From Acinetobacter rudis (GTDB lineage: Bacteria > Pseudomonadota > Gammaproteobacteria > Pseudomonadales > Moraxellaceae): a stretch of DNA of 64,000 nt. The DNA lies in NCBI RefSeq assembly GCF_031157835.1, contig NZ_JAVIDR010000008.1:1-64000 (forward strand), given 5' to 3'. Positions 1-12,527 of the stretch are shown here, piece by piece (within the stretch, counting starts at the first letter, position 1; each line of letters opens with the position of its first letter). The notes under the pieces were generated by a model that searched no databases, was not told the origin of the DNA, and saw only the letters and a program-made list of their open reading frames with translations. Made by a program: the position numbers and the translations under genes.

Positions 1-3000
1 TGAAGAAATCGCGTCATGGATATTATCTTTACCCGTGTTACCAATATTGGTGATTGAAACATTGCCACCTTTATTGACCGCATTACCACCAAGAATCGTC
101 ACTAAATTATTTTGTACATAATTCAATTGCTCCTCTGTCGCAGCACGACCTTTAGTTGCAAATGTATCACCACCCAACTGGGTATTGCTTAAGCCAGTAA
201 TATCATTCGTTTTCTTATCAATAGTAACTTTACCTACAGTCACTTTATCAAAGTCAACTTCCGCTGCTGTTGCTACAGTAAACTCTTGGCTACCATCATC
301 ATTCACTTTAGTAGTGACTTTAACGTTTTTGCCTTCTTTCACATCTACTTTAGATGCAGCAGCAACTTTGTTTAATTGATCAACGTTTACAGCATCTTTA
401 CCGTCTTTACCTGCTGCAACATTGCTAATCACTTTGTCGCCAGCGTTAATGCCACCAGTTGTAATGCTTGGACCATTTTTAATAGTCAAACCAGCATTGT
501 TGATTGTTGTATCACCAACAACGACTGACTCAAGACCGGTAAGGTTCTTAGACAATTGAACTTCAAGCTCGCCTTTGTCATTTTGAACAGTACGAAGGTT
601 TTCAGAACTTGCAGCATCTGCTGTCATGTCCGTCATGCCACCAACAACACCCAATTTCTCATTGAGTTTCTTGCTGATTACCTTACCGTCATTACCTACA
701 AACTTAAGACCATCAGTTAAAGTCGCAACTTCTTTGTCTTCACCTGTCGTTGGATCTTTATAGATGATACGTGTTTCACCATCTGTACCATTTAAACCAG
801 GTGCACCTTGACCACCTGTAATTGTAAGACCGTCTTTACCGTCCTTACCATTTAACACCAAGCTGTCTGCTTTTAGGTTCTTGTCCATCGAAATGATCAA
901 GTCACCATTGGCATCAACCGCAGTTTTGATATTTTCAGCTGAATATTGGTCATCAGCCTTAACACCTTCACCTTTGATGTTCATGGTTTCACCAAGTTTC
1001 TTCGCAACAGAACCCGTGTTAGCTGCAAACATTAATGGATTGTTGGCAACTTCACCCACTTTACCGTCAACATAAGTTTTATTGGTAATGTGGTCGCCCT
1101 TAGTAATGTCACCTGTATAAGTCACATTGCCTTTATTGTTTACAACAAACTTATCACCAAGTTTAGTTTCACCAGTAACTGTGAGGTTTGTGGTATTTAC
1201 TTCAGTTAAGCCTATCAATTTCTTAGACAATTGAACTTCAAGTTCACCTTTGTCATTTTGAACAGTACGAATGTTTTCAGAACTTGCAGCATCTGCTGTC
1301 ATGTCCGTCATGCCACCAACAACACCCAATTGTTCATTGAGTTTTTTGCTGATCACCTTACCGTCATTACCTACAAACTTGAGACCATCAGTTAAAGTCG
1401 CAACTTCTTTGTCTTCACCTGTCGTTGGATCTTTATAGATGATACGTGTTTCACCATCTGTACCATTTAAACCAGGTGCACCTTGACCACCTGTAATTGT
1501 AAGACCGTCTTTACCGTCCTTACCATTTAACACCAAGCTGTCTGCTTTTAGGTTCTTGTCCATCGAAATGATCAAGTCACCATTGGCATCAACCGCAGTT
1601 TTGATATTTTCAGCTGAATATTGGTCATCAGCCTTAGTACCTTCACCTTTGATGTTAACAGTTTCACCAAGTTTCTTCGCAACAGAACCAGTGTTACCTG
1701 CAAATGTTAATGGGTTATTGGCAACTTCACCCACTTTACCGTCAACATAAGTTTTATTGGTAATGTGGTCGCCCTTAGTAATGTCACCTGTATAAGTCAC
1801 ATTGCCTTTATGGTTCACAACAAACTTGTCACCCAGTTTAGTTTCACCAGTAACTGTGAGGTTTGTGGTATTTACTTCAGTTAAGCCTGTCAATTTCTTA
1901 GACAATTGAACTTCAAGTTCACCTTTGTCATTTTGAACAGTACGAAGGTTTTCAGCACTTGCAGCATCTGCTGTCATGTCCGTCATGCCACCAACAACAC
2001 CCAATTGTTCATTGAGTTTTTTGCTGATCACCTTACCGTCATTACCTACAAACTTCAGTCCATCAGTTAAAGTCGCAACTTCTTTGTCTTCACCTGTCGT
2101 TGGATCTTTATAGATGATACGAGTTTCACCATCTGTACCATTTAAACCAGGTGCACCTTGACCACCTGTAATTGTAAGACCGTCTTTACCGTCCTTACCA
2201 TTTAACACCAAGCTGTCTGCTTTTAGATTCTTGTCCATCGAAATGATCAAGTCACCATTAGCATCAACCGCAGTTTTGATATTTTCAGCTGAATATTGGT
2301 CATCAGCCTTAGTACCTTCACCTTTGATGTTCATTGTTTCACCAAGTTTCTTCGGTGTAGAACCTGTGTTACCGGCAAACGTTAATGGATTATTGGCAAC
2401 TTCACCCACTTTACCATCAACATAAGTTTTATTGGTAATGTGGTCGCCCTTAGTAATGTCACCTGTATAAGTCACATTGCCTTTATGGTTCACAACAAAC
2501 TTATCACCAAGTTTAGTTTCACCAGTAACTGTGAGGTTTGTGGTATTTACTTCAGTTAAACCTGTCAATTTCTTAGACAATTGAACTTCAAGTTCACCTT
2601 TGTCGTTTTGAACAGTACGAATGTTTTCAGCACTTGCAGCATCTGCTGTCATGTCCGTCATGCCACCAACAACACCCAATTGTTCATTGAGTTTCTTGCT
2701 GATCACCTTACCGTCATTACCTACAAACTTAAGACCATCAGTTAAAGTCGCAACTTCTTTGTCTTCACCTGTTGTTGGATCTTTATAGATGATACGTGTT
2801 TCACCATCTGTACCATTTAAACCAGGTCCACCTTGACCGCCTGTAATTGTAAGACCGTCTTTACCGTCCTTACCATTTAACACCAAGCTATCTGCTTTTA
2901 GGTTCTTGTCCATCGAAATGATCAAGTCACCATTGGCATCAACCGCAGTTTTGATATTTTCAGCTGAATATTGGTCATCAGCCTTAACACCAGCACCTTT

Positions 3001-6000
3001 GATGTTCATGGTTTCACCAAGTTTCTTCGGTGTAGAACCTGTGTTACCTGCAAAGTTAAGACCTTTGTTGGTTAACTCTTCTCCAGCTTTAGTTAATTGA
3101 TCAACGTTAACTGCATCTTTACCATTTTTACCATCAGCAACATTACTAATAACTTTGTCACCAGCATCAATACCATTAACAGTAATGCTTGGACCATTGT
3201 TAATCGTTAAACCAGTCTGGTTAAGAACAGTATCACCTAAAGTTACACTATCAAACTTAACATCTTTCTTGGTTGCAACTGTAAATTCACGGCTACCATC
3301 ATCATTTACAAGAGTATCAACAGTGATATTTTCACCTGCTTTTACATCAGTTCTCACTGAAGCAATTGCATCATGAATTGTTGTTTTTCCTGTATTACCA
3401 ATATTGGCACCAATAATCGTTGCACCGCGGTTATCTGTGTCACCACCGATTACTTTGGCTACAGCATTCGCTGCCGATATCAATTGCTCTTCAGTTGCAG
3501 CACGACCTTTAGTTCCGAAGTCACCAGCTTTAAGATCAACATTACTTAAACCAGTAATATCATTGCTGTTTTTATCGATTGTTACGTCACCAACAGTGAC
3601 TTTATCAAAGTCAACTTCCGCTGTTGTTGCTACTGTAAACTCTTTGCTACCGTCGTCATTCACGTTGGTGGTGATTTTAACGTTTTTGCCTTCTTTCACA
3701 TCTACTTTAGATGCAGCAGCAACTTTGTTTAATTGATCAACATTGACAGCATCTTTACCGTCTTTACCTGCTGCAACATTGCTAATCACTTTGTCACCAG
3801 CGTTAATACCACCAGCAGTAATGCTTGGACCATTGTTAATGGTTAAACCAGTATTGTTGATTGTTGTATCACCAACAACAACTGACTCAAGACCGGTAAG
3901 GTTCTTAGACAATTGAACTTCAAGTTCACCTTTGTCGTTTTGAACAGTACGAATGTTTTCAGCACTTGCAGCATCTGCTGTCATGTCTGTCATGCCACCA
4001 ACAACACCCAATTTCTCATTGAGTTTTTTGCTGATCACCTTACCGTCATTACCTACAAACTTCAGTCCATCAGTTAAAGTCGCAACTTCTTTGTCTTCAC
4101 CTGTTGTTGGATCTTTATAGATGATACGAGTTTCACCATCTGTACCGTTTAGACCAGGTGCACCTTGACCGCCTGTAATTGTAAGACCATCTTTACCGTC
4201 CTTACCATTTAACACCAAGCTGTCTGCTTTAAGGTTTTTGTCCATCGAAATGATCAAGTCACCATTAGCATCAACCGCAGTTTTGATGTTTTCAGCTGAA
4301 TATTGGTCATCAGCTTTAGCACCAGCACCTTTGATGTTAACAGTTTCACCAAGTTTCTTCGCAACAGAACCAGTGTTACCAGCAAACGTTAATGGATTGT
4401 TGGCAACTTCACCCACTTTACCGTCAACATAAGTTTTATTGGTAATGTGGTCGCCCTTAGTAATGTCACCTGTATAAGTCACATTGCCTTTATTGTTTAC
4501 AACAAACTTATCACCAAGTTTAGTTTCACCAGTAACCGTTAGGTTTGTGGTATTTACTTCAGTTAAGCCTGTCAATTTCTTAGACAATTGAACTTCAAGC
4601 TCGCCTTTGTCATTTTGAACAGTACGAATGTTTTCAGCACTTGCAGCATCTGCTGTCATGTCTGTCATGCCACCAACAACACCCAATTGTTCATTGAGTT
4701 TTTTGCTGATCACCTTACCGTCATTACCTACAAACTTCAGTCCATCAGTTAAAGTCGCAACTTCTTTGTCTTCACCTGTCGTTGGATCTTTATAGATAAT
4801 GCGTGTTTCACCATCTGTACCATTTAAACCAGGTGCACCTTGACCACCTGTAATTGTAAGACCGTCTTTACCGTCCTTACCATTTAACACCAAGCTGTCT
4901 GCTTTTAGATTCTTGTCCATCGAAATGATCAAGTCACCATTAGCATCAACCGCAGTTTTGATATTTTCAGCTGAATATTGGTCATCAGCTTTAGCACCAA
5001 CACCTTTGATGTTAACAGTTTCACCAAGTTTCTTCGCAACAGAACCCGTGTTCCCCGCAAACGTTAATGGATTGTTGGCAACTTCACCCACTTTACCGTC
5101 AACATAAGTTTTATTGGTAATGTGGTCGCCCTTAGTAATGTCACCTGTATAAGTCACATTGCCTTTATTGTTTACAACAAACTTATCACCAAGTTTAGTT
5201 TCACCAGTAACTGTGAGGTTTGTGGTATTTACTTCAGTTAAGCCTGTCAATTTCTTAGACAATTGAACTTCAAGTTCACCTTTGTCATTTTGAACAGTAC
5301 GGATGTTTTCAGCACTTGCAGCATCTGCTGTCATGTCTGTCATGCCACCAACAACACCCAATTTCTCATTGAGTTTTTTGCTGATTACCTGACCGTCATT
5401 ACCTACAAACTTAAGACCATCAGTTAAAGTCGCAACTTCTTTGTCTTCACCTGTCGTTGGATCTTTATAGATGATACGAGTTTCACCATCTGTACCGTTT
5501 AGACCAGGTGCACCTTGACCACCAGTAATCGTTAAACCGTCTTTACCATTAGTGCCATTTAACACCAAGCTGTCTGCTTTAAGGTTCTTGTCCATCGAAA
5601 TGATCAAGTCACCATTAGCATCAACCGCAGTTTTGATATTTTCAGCTGAATATTGGTCATCAGCCTTAACACCAGCACCTTTGATGTTCATGGTTTCACC
5701 AAGTTTCTTCGGTGTAGAACCTGTGTTACCTGCAAAGTTAAGACCTTTGTTGGTTAACTCTGTTGATACATCTTTAACGGCATTGTTTAAATCACCAGCA
5801 TTTACAGCATTGCTTGCATTGGCAACATCAGTGTAATCACCAGCACTGGCAACATTGGTTAAGCTAGTCCCACCTGTTGTGGTGATTTTTCCAGTAATAG
5901 GATCTTGAGTAGATGCAGTTTGAGTTCCGCCCAAAGTCACTTTGTCACGGTTTACTGTACCATCTGCATTTTTGTCATATTTAACAGCAAAGTCATCAGT

Positions 6001-9000
6001 TTGATCAGCTTGATCTTTAACTAACTTCAACTGTTCTTCTGTTGCAGCACGGCCTTTAGTCGCAAAATCATCAGCATCAAGATTAATATTACTTAGGCCA
6101 GTAATATCATTGCTGTTTTTATCGATTGTTACACTACCAACAGTGACTTTATCAAAGTCAACAACGCTATCAGTCGCTACGGTGAACTCTTTGCTGCCAT
6201 CGTCATTAATTGTGCTGGTTACTTTAACGTTTTTGCCTTCTTTGACATCAACTTTAGTTCCAGCAACAACTTCATTCAATTGATCAACGTTTACAGCGTC
6301 TTTACCATCTTTACCAGCTGCAACATTGCTAATTACTTTACCACCAGCGTCAATACCACCAGCCGTAATGCTTGGACCATTGTTAATGGTTAAACCAGTA
6401 TTGTTGATTGTTGTATCACCAACAACAACTGACTCAAGACCTCTAAGGTTCTTAGACAATTGAACTTCAAGTTCACCTTTGTCATTTTGAACAGTACGGA
6501 TGTTTTCAGCACTTGCAGCATCTGCTGTCATGTCTGTCATGCCACCAACAACACCCAATTTCTCATTGAGTTTTTTGCTGATTACCTGACCGTCATTACC
6601 TACAAACTTAAGACCATCAGTTAAAGTCGCAACTTCTTTGTCTTCACCTGTCGTTGGATCTTTATAGATGATACGAGTTTCACCATCTGTACCGTTTAGA
6701 CCAGGTGCACCTTGACCACCAGTAATCGTTAAACCATCTTTACCATTAGTGCCATTTAACACCAAGCTGTCTGCTTTAAGGTTCTTGTCCATCGAAATGA
6801 TCAAGTCACCATTGGCATCAACCGCAGTTTTGATATTTTCAGCTGAATATTGGTCATCAGCCTTAACACCAGCACCTTTGATGTTCATGGTTTCACCAAG
6901 TTTCTTCGGTGTAGAACCTGTGTTACCTGCAAAGTTAAGACCTTTGTTGGTTAACTCTGTTGATACATCTTTAACGGCATTGTTTAAATCACCAGCATTT
7001 ACAGCATTGCTTGCATTGGCAACATCAGTGTAATCACCAGCACTGGCAACATTGGTTAAGCTAGTCCCACCTGTTGTGGTGATTTTTCCTGTTACAGGAT
7101 CTTGAGTAGATGCAGTTTGAGTTCCGCCCAAAGTCACTTTGTCACGGTTTACTGTACCATCTGCATTTTTGTCATATTTAACAGCAAAGTCATCAGTTTG
7201 ATCAGCTTGATCTTTAACTAACTTCAACTGTTCTTCTGTTGCAGCACGGCCTTTAGTCGCAAAATCATCAGCATCAAGATTAATATTACTTAGACCTGTA
7301 ATATCATTGCTGTTTTTATCGATTGTTACACTACCAACAGTGACTTTATCAAAGTCAACAACGCTATCAGTCGCTACGGTGAACTCTTTGCTGCCATCGT
7401 CATTAATTGTGCTGGTTACTTTAACGTTTTTGCCTTCTTTGACATCAACTTTAGTTCCTGCGACAACTTCATTCAATTGATCAACGTTTACAGCGTCTTT
7501 ACCATCTTTACCAGCTGCAACATTGCTAATTACTTTACCACCAGCGTCAATACCACCAGCCGTAATGCTTGGACCATTGTTAATGGTTAAACCAGTATTG
7601 TTGATTGTTGTATCACCAACAACAACTGATTCAAGACCTTTAAGGTTCTTAGACAATTGAACTTCAAGTTCACCTTTAGCATTCTTCACTGTACGAATGT
7701 TTTCAGCACTTGCAGCATCTGCTGTCATGTCCGTCATGCCACCAACAACACCCAATTGTTCATTGAGTTTTTTGCTGATCACCTGACCGTCATTACCTAC
7801 AAACTTCAGTCCATCATTTAAAGTCGCAACTTCTTTACTTTCACCTGTCGTTGGATCTTTATAGATGATACGAGTTTCACCATCTGTGCCGTTTAGACCA
7901 GGTGCACCTTGACCGCCTGTAATCGTTAGACCGTCTTTACCATTAGTGCCATTTAACACCAAGCTGTCTGCTTTTAGGTTCTTGTCCATCGAAATGATCA
8001 AGTCACCATTAGCATCAACTGCAGTTTTGATATTTTCAGCTGAATATTGGTCATCAGCCTTAACACCATCACCTTTGATGTTCATGGTTTCACCAAGTTT
8101 CTTCGGTGTAGAACCTGTATTACCGGCAAAAGTTAATGGATTGTTCGCAACTTCACCAATCTTACGATCAACATAAGTTTTATTAGTAACATGATCTCCT
8201 TCAGAAATTTCACCGCTATATGTCACGTTACCATTATTGTTTACAACAAACTTGTCACCAAGTTTTGTTTCACCTGTCACGGTTAAATTATTAAAGCTCA
8301 CATCATCTGCGGTTTTTACTGTATAGATGTCATGACCATCAATCCCTTGAGATTTAGTCACTTTAATATTTTTGCCTTCAGCCACTTCTGTTTTTGAGGC
8401 TGCAATCGCATCATTAATGTTATCTTTGCCTGTCCCGCCAACATTACTCATGCTGAGTGAGCCATTTGGATCTAGTGTAGCATTACCACCTAAGATTTTT
8501 TTTGTACTGTTCGCTACATTGCCCAATACAGTATTCGTTGCATGAAGTTGGCTACCATTAATTGCATCGGTACTACTTGCAGAGATTTCACCAGCTGCGA
8601 CATTTTTTAATTGACGTTCGTTGCCTTTTGATCCTATAGAAACTTGCATTCCAGCATTTTTAGCCTGTCCGCTAAAACCACCATAACTCAAGCCATTCAA
8701 ATCTGCTTTTGTAATGGCCACTGCATCAGTTGCTGTTTTACTGTCTGCACCTAGAGCAACACCACCCACCTTAGATGCTTGTGCATTATTACCCAGTGCC
8801 AAACTACGATCAGCAGTGGCTTCAGCTAAGCTACCAATTGCAAATGAATTCTCTTTAGTTGCCTTACTATAACTACCTAGTGCTAAAGACTGTGCGCCTG
8901 ATGCATCTGCTTGACGCCCAATTGCAATTGCTTCATTACCCGCACCCTTAGCTTGTGTACCTAGTGCAATCGCATCACTGCCCCCTGCAACAGTCTGAGT

Positions 9001-11799
9001 GCCTAGTGCGACAGCATTAATTCCTAGAGATTGTGCTTCAGAGCCAATAGCAATCGCATGACTACTACTAGCATTCGCCTCTGCACCAATCGCTACTGAG
9101 GCTAGGCCTGTTGCTACTGCTTTAGTGCCAAGAGCAGTAGCCTTATCACGCTCTGCTTTACTACCTAGACCAATAGCAACAGAAGCTTCACCTTCTGCTC
9201 CAGCATCAATACCAGCAGCAAGCGCACCAATACCAGTAGCACCATCATTATTATAGTTTCCACCAGCGACTCCACTATCATTTACACTGTAATAATGAGT
9301 TGAAGGTCCTGTAGCACCTGTGCTACTTACTGTGTAGGTATTTGTTTTATCATTGTATGTAACAGTTGTGTTAGTACCTGCTTCCACCTTCGTTTTAGCA
9401 GCATTTAACTGTTCAACATTCACCGCATCTTTACCATCTATACCGGCAGCAACATTACTAATCACTTTACCACCAGCATGAATACCACCAGCTGTAATGC
9501 TTGGGCCATTGTTGATAGTTAAGCCATTACTATTAATGACGGTATTACCAACAGATACAGACTCAAGACCGGTTAGATTTTTTGCTAAACCAATATTCAA
9601 ATCGCCATTATTATCAACGACTGTTTTTATATTTTCACCAGTATATTCTGCATCTGCTTTTGTACCAGCACCTTTAATCGTTACTGTTTCACCCAATTGT
9701 TTTGCTTTGGATCCTGTATTTCCAGCAAACGTTAAAGACCCTGTTGCTCCTCCACCTCCACCAGTAGAATTTACTGTATAAGTATTTGTTTTTTCATCAT
9801 AATCAACAGTAGTGTTATTACCACTCTTAACAACAGTCTTGGCAGCATTCGCAACACTCTTCAATTGTGCAACGTTAACTGCATCAGTATCTTCTAGGCC
9901 TGCTGCCACATTGGTAATTTGACGACGGGCTATCTTCTGTACGCCGTTCTCTATAAACTGCCCACCAACACTCACCGCTGCGAATGTTGCTTTAGTTGCA
10001 TCAACAGCCAATTTATCTGCCACAGTTGCATTGCTATTACTATAGACGTTTCCAGCTGGACCTGTAGCTTCACGATCCGCGACACTTTGAGATCCTAAAG
10101 CAACGCCATCATTTACTAGTGCTTGTGACTTTGACCCTATTGCCGTTGCTCGTATTTTTGTTGCTTTTGCACTGTCCCCCAGTGCAGTGGACTCATTACC
10201 AGTCGATTCACTGTTATTACCTAAAGCAATATTTCCTGACTTTGTCGCTTTCGCTTGAGCCCCTATTGCCGTGCCATATGTAGCAGCACTACTGCCAGTG
10301 CCCAAGGCCAGTGCACTGGTACCTATTGCTTCAGCATAAGTGCCTATAGCAATAGCGCCTTCGGTGGTCGCCAGTCCAGTTATGGGGTCAAATAGATTTT
10401 GATCCCCTTCTTTTCCACTCCGCGCACTATCTCCAATTGCAATATTACTATGTCCTATTGCCGAAGAGTTATCACCCATTGCATAACTGCTTAACCCCTT
10501 GACTGTACTACGACCAATACCAGTCGACCCGCTCCCTGTTACCTGCGCCCCACCTAAAGCTACAGAAGAAAGATCTCCCTTTAGTGGGTCAGAGGCAAGA
10601 GTGAAAACCTTAGAACCATAACCAATCGCAGTTGCATACGTTGCATCAGCTACTGTATTAGTTCCAAGTGCGATACTGTTAAGTGCAGTTGCTTTTGCAT
10701 TTACCCCTACTGCCATAGAATCTATACCAGTAGCACCATCATTTAAATAGTTACTGTCCGGCCCTTGTTTATCACTTTTTACACTAAAATAATGCAGCTC
10801 TGATCCCGTAGCACCTGTATCCGCTATAGCGCTAATTACATAGGTATTTGTTGCATCATCAAAATTAACTGCAGTATTAGTACCAGCTGTAATTTTAGTT
10901 TTTGAGGCTTTAATTGCATCATCAATATTATTTTTACCTGTACCACCAATATTGGTCATACTCAGTAAACCACTTGAATTCAAAATTGCATTACCACCCA
11001 AAATATTTTTGGTTGTACCTGCAACATTCCCCACAACAGTTTGAGTAGCTAAAAGTTGGCTACCATTAACTGCATCTGTACTATCCAATGCAATTTTACC
11101 AGCGGCAATATTTTTTAATTGGCGTTCTGCACCCTTCGAACCAATCGAAACTTGCATTCCGTCCATGGATGCCTGACCAGCAAAATCACTATAGGTTAAC
11201 CCATTTACGATAGCATTTGTTTCATTAGTTGCCGCTGTTGCGGTTGTTGCTTTTGAGCCTAAAGCAACAGCATTCGTTCTACTTGCCTGAGCAAATGAGC
11301 CAAAAGCAGTTGCCAAGTTAACATTTGATACAACGGCTTCATGACCCACAGCAATATTATCAACACCACCTGTTGCACGTGCACCCGACATAATCGCTAA
11401 ACTATCATTTCCAGTAGCCAATGTTGGATTCGTTTTATTATCACCAATTGCTATTGCTCCACCAATTGGAGCTGTTGCAACAGCAGTACCTGAACCACAG
11501 TTTGCTGTAACCTTTGTATCCGTATTGTGCCCAACGACACTTCCAACCGTACTACCAGCATTGGCAACATTACTTCCACAAACTGACAAATTCGCCATTG
11601 CTGACTGACCAGCAATAAGGGACATCATAAAAACAAGCGTCTTAATTGAAAAATGAACAGAAGATTGTTGAACAATCTCTTCAGTCACCCCGACAATAGA
11701 TGATTGAGAAGAACTTTTTCCCTTTGACTTCGCCAACTCTGAAACCGCTACCCAAGCTCCTAACGAAGCATTCCATATAACCCGATATATTTTATTCAT
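1..11799 (-). CDS. Giant trimeric autotransporter adhesin (Ata/YadA-like), C-terminus outside window
   Basis: Partial gene. Reading starts at an ATG at 11799 and stays open for 3,933 codons to the window edge. The N-terminus ([20 protein letters not shown]) is an extended signal peptide of the type V secretion family, with a hydrophobic core and likely cleavage after the AMA at residues 67-69. Next come YadA-head left-handed roll repeats (NxxAxGxxA type, as in SVALG and AIAIG) in three clusters at about residues 75-200, 335-560 and 830-1030. These alternate with neck and stalk motifs of the type [20 protein letters not shown]. From about residue 1,200 on, the protein is nine copies of a stalk module (marker [12 protein letters not shown]). 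It should be a surface-exposed homotrimer for adhesion or biofilm formation; Ata of A. baumannii is the nearest family member I know, and is shorter. The YadA anchor must lie beyond position 1. Two cysteines in the first 30 mature residues are unusual for this family. Confidence 0.95.
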   Translation of the reverse strand, partial: MNKIYRVIWNASLGAWVAVSELAKSKGKSSSQSSIVGVTEEIVQQSSVHFSIKTLVFMMSLIAGQSAMANLSVCGSNVANAGSTVGSVVGHNTDTKVTANCGSGTAVATAPIGGAIAIGDNKTNPTLATGNDSLAIMSGARATGGVDNIAVGHEAVVSNVNLATAFGSFAQASRTNAVALGSKATTATAATNETNAIVNGLTYSDFAGQASMDGMQVSIGSKGAERQLKNIAAGKIALDSTDAVNGSQLLATQTVVGNVAGTTKNILGGNAILNSSGLLSMTNIGGTGKNNIDDAIKASKTKITAGTNTAVNFDDATNTYVISAIADTGATGSELHYFSVKSDKQGPDSNYLNDGATGIDSMAVGVNAKATALNSIALGTNTVADATYATAIGYGSKVFTLASDPLKGDLSSVALGGAQVTGSGSTGIGRSTVKGLSSYAMGDNSSAIGHSNIAIGDSARSGKEGDQNLFDPITGLATTEGAIAIGTYAEAIGTSALALGTGSSAATYGTAIGAQAKATKSGNIALGNNSESTGNESTALGDSAKATKIRATAIGSKSQALVNDGVALGSQSVADREATGPAGNVYSNSNATVADKLAVDATKATFAAVSVGGQFIENGVQKIARRQITNVAAGLEDTDAVNVAQLKSVANAAKTVVKSGNNTTVDYDEKTNTYTVNSTGGGGGATGSLTFAGNTGSKAKQLGETVTIKGAGTKADAEYTGENIKTVVDNNGDLNIGLAKNLTGLESVSVGNTVINSNGLTINNGPSITAGGIHAGGKVISNVAAGIDGKDAVNVEQLNAAKTKVEAGTNTTVTYNDKTNTYTVSSTGATGPSTHYYSVNDSGVAGGNYNNDGATGIGALAAGIDAGAEGEASVAIGLGSKAERDKATALGTKAVATGLASVAIGAEANASSSHAIAIGSEAQSLGINAVALGTQTVAGGSDAIALGTQAKGAGNEAIAIGRQADASGAQSLALGSYSKATKENSFAIGSLAEATADRSLALGNNAQASKVGGVALGADSKTATDAVAITKADLNGLSYGGFSGQAKNAGMQVSIGSKGNERQLKNVAAGEISASSTDAINGSQLHATNTVLGNVANSTKKILGGNATLDPNGSLSMSNVGGTGKDNINDAIAASKTEVAEGKNIKVTKSQGIDGHDIYTVKTADDVSFNNLTVTGETKLGDKFVVNNNGNVTYSGEISEGDHVTNKTYVDRKIGEVANNPLTFAGNTGSTPKKLGETMNIKGDGVKADDQYSAENIKTAVDANGDLIISMDKNLKADSLVLNGTNGKDGLTITGGQGAPGLNGTDGETRIIYKDPTTGESKEVATLNDGLKFVGNDGQVISKKLNEQLGVVGGMTDMTADAASAENIRTVKNAKGELEVQLSKNLKGLESVVVGDTTINNTGLTINNGPSITAGGIDAGGKVISNVAAGKDGKDAVNVDQLNEVVAGTKVDVKEGKNVKVTSTINDDGSKEFTVATDSVVDFDKVTVGSVTIDKNSNDITGLSNINLDADDFATKGRAATEEQLKLVKDQADQTDDFAVKYDKNADGTVNRDKVTLGGTQTASTQDPVTGKITTTGGTSLTNVASAGDYTDVANASNAVNAGDLNNAVKDVSTELTNKGLNFAGNTGSTPKKLGETMNIKGAGVKADDQYSAENIKTAVDANGDLIISMDKNLKADSLVLNGTNGKDGLTITGGQGAPGLNGTDGETRIIYKDPTTGEDKEVATLTDGLKFVGNDGQVISKKLNEKLGVVGGMTDMTADAASAENIRTVQNDKGELEVQLSKNLRGLESVVVGDTTINNTGLTINNGPSITAGGIDAGGKVISNVAAGKDGKDAVNVDQLNEVVAGTKVDVKEGKNVKVTSTINDDGSKEFTVATDSVVDFDKVTVGSVTIDKNSNDITGLSNINLDADDFATKGRAATEEQLKLVKDQADQTDDFAVKYDKNADGTVNRDKVTLGGTQTASTQDPITGKITTTGGTSLTNVASAGDYTDVANASNAVNAGDLNNAVKDVSTELTNKGLNFAGNTGSTPKKLGETMNIKGAGVKADDQYSAENIKTAVDANGDLIISMDKNLKADSLVLNGTNGKDGLTITGGQGAPGLNGTDGETRIIYKDPTTGEDKEVATLTDGLKFVGNDGQVISKKLNEKLGVVGGMTDMTADAASAENIRTVQNDKGELEVQLSKKLTGLTEVNTTNLTVTGETKLGDKFVVNNKGNVTYTGDITKGDHITNKTYVDGKVGEVANNPLTFAGNTGSVAKKLGETVNIKGVGAKADDQYSAENIKTAVDANGDLIISMDKNLKADSLVLNGKDGKDGLTITGGQGAPGLNGTDGETRIIYKDPTTGEDKEVATLTDGLKFVGNDGKVISKKLNEQLGVVGGMTDMTADAASAENIRTVQNDKGELEVQLSKKLTGLTEVNTTNLTVTGETKLGDKFVVNNKGNVTYTGDITKGDHITNKTYVDGKVGEVANNPLTFAGNTGSVAKKLGETVNIKGAGAKADDQYSAENIKTAVDANGDLIISMDKNLKADSLVLNGKDGKDGLTITGGQGAPGLNGTDGETRIIYKDPTTGEDKEVATLTDGLKFVGNDGKVISKKLNEKLGVVGGMTDMTADAASAENIRTVQNDKGELEVQLSKNLTGLESVVVGDTTINNTGLTINNGPSITAGGINAGDKVISNVAAGKDGKDAVNVDQLNKVAAASKVDVKEGKNVKITTNVNDDGSKEFTVATTAEVDFDKVTVGDVTIDKNSNDITGLSNVDLKAGDFGTKGRAATEEQLISAANAVAKVIGGDTDNRGATIIGANIGNTGKTTIHDAIASVRTDVKAGENITVDTLVNDDGSREFTVATKKDVKFDSVTLGDTVLNQTGLTINNGPSITVNGIDAGDKVISNVADGKNGKDAVNVDQLTKAGEELTNKGLNFAGNTGSTPKKLGETMNIKGAGVKADDQYSAENIKTAVDANGDLIISMDKNLKADSLVLNGKDGKDGLTITGGQGGPGLNGTDGETRIIYKDPTTGEDKEVATLTDGLKFVGNDGKVISKKLNEQLGVVGGMTDMTADAASAENIRTVQNDKGELEVQLSKKLTGLTEVNTTNLTVTGETKLGDKFVVNHKGNVTYTGDITKGDHITNKTYVDGKVGEVANNPLTFAGNTGSTPKKLGETMNIKGEGTKADDQYSAENIKTAVDANGDLIISMDKNLKADSLVLNGKDGKDGLTITGGQGAPGLNGTDGETRIIYKDPTTGEDKEVATLTDGLKFVGNDGKVISKKLNEQLGVVGGMTDMTADAASAENLRTVQNDKGELEVQLSKKLTGLTEVNTTNLTVTGETKLGDKFVVNHKGNVTYTGDITKGDHITNKTYVDGKVGEVANNPLTFAGNTGSVAKKLGETVNIKGEGTKADDQYSAENIKTAVDANGDLIISMDKNLKADSLVLNGKDGKDGLTITGGQGAPGLNGTDGETRIIYKDPTTGEDKEVATLTDGLKFVGNDGKVISKKLNEQLGVVGGMTDMTADAASSENIRTVQNDKGELEVQLSKKLIGLTEVNTTNLTVTGETKLGDKFVVNNKGNVTYTGDITKGDHITNKTYVDGKVGEVANNPLMFAANTGSVAKKLGETMNIKGEGVKADDQYSAENIKTAVDANGDLIISMDKNLKADSLVLNGKDGKDGLTITGGQGAPGLNGTDGETRIIYKDPTTGEDKEVATLTDGLKFVGNDGKVISKKLNEKLGVVGGMTDMTADAASSENLRTVQNDKGELEVQLSKNLTGLESVVVGDTTINNAGLTIKNGPSITTGGINAGDKVISNVAAGKDGKDAVNVDQLNKVAAASKVDVKEGKNVKVTTKVNDDGSQEFTVATAAEVDFDKVTVGKVTIDKKTNDITGLSNTQLGGDTFATKGRAATEEQLNYVQNNLVTILGGNAVNKGGNVSITNIGNTGKDNIHDAISS
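548..3057 (-). repeat. 675-bp tandem array in the adhesin gene (block 1, about 3.7 copies)
   Basis: The same 675-bp (225-codon) unit recurs head to tail. An identical marker segment coding for the [15 protein letters not shown] region falls near 881, 1556, 2231 and 2906, exactly 675 bp apart. Differences between copies are scattered single bases. Each unit holds an AGNTGSxPKKLGE segment, the KADSLVLNG segment, a short glycine-rich segment ([15 protein letters not shown]) and a [11 protein letters not shown] segment. The unit is a multiple of three, so gain or loss of copies keeps the frame. Boundaries are approximate. Confidence 0.9.
3905..5750 (-). repeat. 675-bp tandem array in the adhesin gene (block 2, about 2.7 copies)
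   Basis: A second run of the same module, with markers near 4238, 4913 and 5591 (spacing 675 and 678 bp). It is separated from block 1 by a different stalk segment (about 3060-3900), which contains head-to-stalk connector motifs instead. Boundaries are approximate. Confidence 0.85.
5258..8140 (-). repeat. 1,197-bp higher-order repeat in the adhesin gene (about 2.4 copies)
   Basis: Module markers at 5591, 6788 and 7985 are 1,197 bp (399 codons) apart. The stretches 5552-5836 and 6749-7033 give the same reading throughout, and flanking sequence differs only at isolated bases. The larger unit is the 225-aa-type module joined to a connector with FDKVTVG and [15 protein letters not shown] segments. 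The near-identity implies recent duplication or ongoing homogenisation. Copy number in a short-read assembly would be unreliable. Confidence 0.88.
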
Positions 11800-12527
11800 A
11801 AATAATGCGCTCTATTTATCTTTTTAAAAGAACAAAAGTGACTTACAACACATAAGCAATAAAATTATATGGGTCTTTTCCAATTAACCTAAATTCAGTT
11901 TTAATTTAATACATAATAAATATCTAATTATTTTTTTAAATCAATTTTTATTTTATTTAAAAACAATAAAATCAATCAAAAAAACCCTCCAAACCATTCA
12001 CTCTACTAATACATATAAAAATAACAAATTTATTATGCAATTAAAAAAAATATAAAATATTTTACATTATTAAAGTACCACTGCACTTTATTACATTGAC
12101 TTTAAAGCACAAGAATAAAACATAGAATAAAATAAGCACAGTTTAATATATGATTTTTTAACTAAATAAAATTACTTTATTATAAAAATAAAATACATCC
12201 TAGAAATTAATAAAATACAATTTCAAAATTAAATAAAAATTACATTCAATCAATTTAAATAAAAACTGTTTTTAAATTAAAAAAATAATCAATCCATATT
12301 ACAAAAATAAAAAATCTGAATTGCATTTAAATACAGCTCAAATTTTAAATCGTTCCTTTTAATATTGAATATAATGTATAGCTCCCACCAAATATGAGAG
12401 CAACATTCTAATTAACGAAAAGAATCTGTTGCAGATTTTGGATAACAAAATGGAAAAATCGGATAGCTGTAAGTGATGAAATCCGCTTCAATCTGCCCTA
12501 GGCGCACATTGACTTGAGGATGACACA
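11800..12527. other. Very AT-rich divergent intergenic region between the adhesin gene and antA
   Basis: About 730 bp with no believable gene. The stretch 11,880-12,360 is almost entirely A and T with long A and T runs, richer in AT than the rest of the window. It must hold the promoters of both divergent genes. Such DNA is typical of sites bound by H-NS-type silencers, but that is inference from composition only. A short minus-strand reading frame near 12412-12615 overlaps antA and is not a gene. Confidence 0.6.
12370..12375 (+). promoter_or_regulatory. Candidate -10 element of the antABC promoter
   Basis: A perfect TATAAT lies about 150 bp upstream of antA. No good -35 hexamer sits 16-18 bp before it, which would fit a promoter needing an activator such as the AraC-type protein encoded downstream of antC. 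Assignment is by eye only. Confidence 0.35.

Noticed and set aside
548..8140. CRISPR or satellite-like array
   Set aside because: The repeats are hundreds of bases long, in frame and protein-coding, with no short repeat-spacer pattern.
185..9781. Repeated plus-strand reading frames of 64-110 codons inside the adhesin region
   Set aside because: They recur with the 675- and 1,197-bp periods only because they are the complementary strand of the adhesin repeats. The minus-strand frame is open throughout and has clear YadA motifs.
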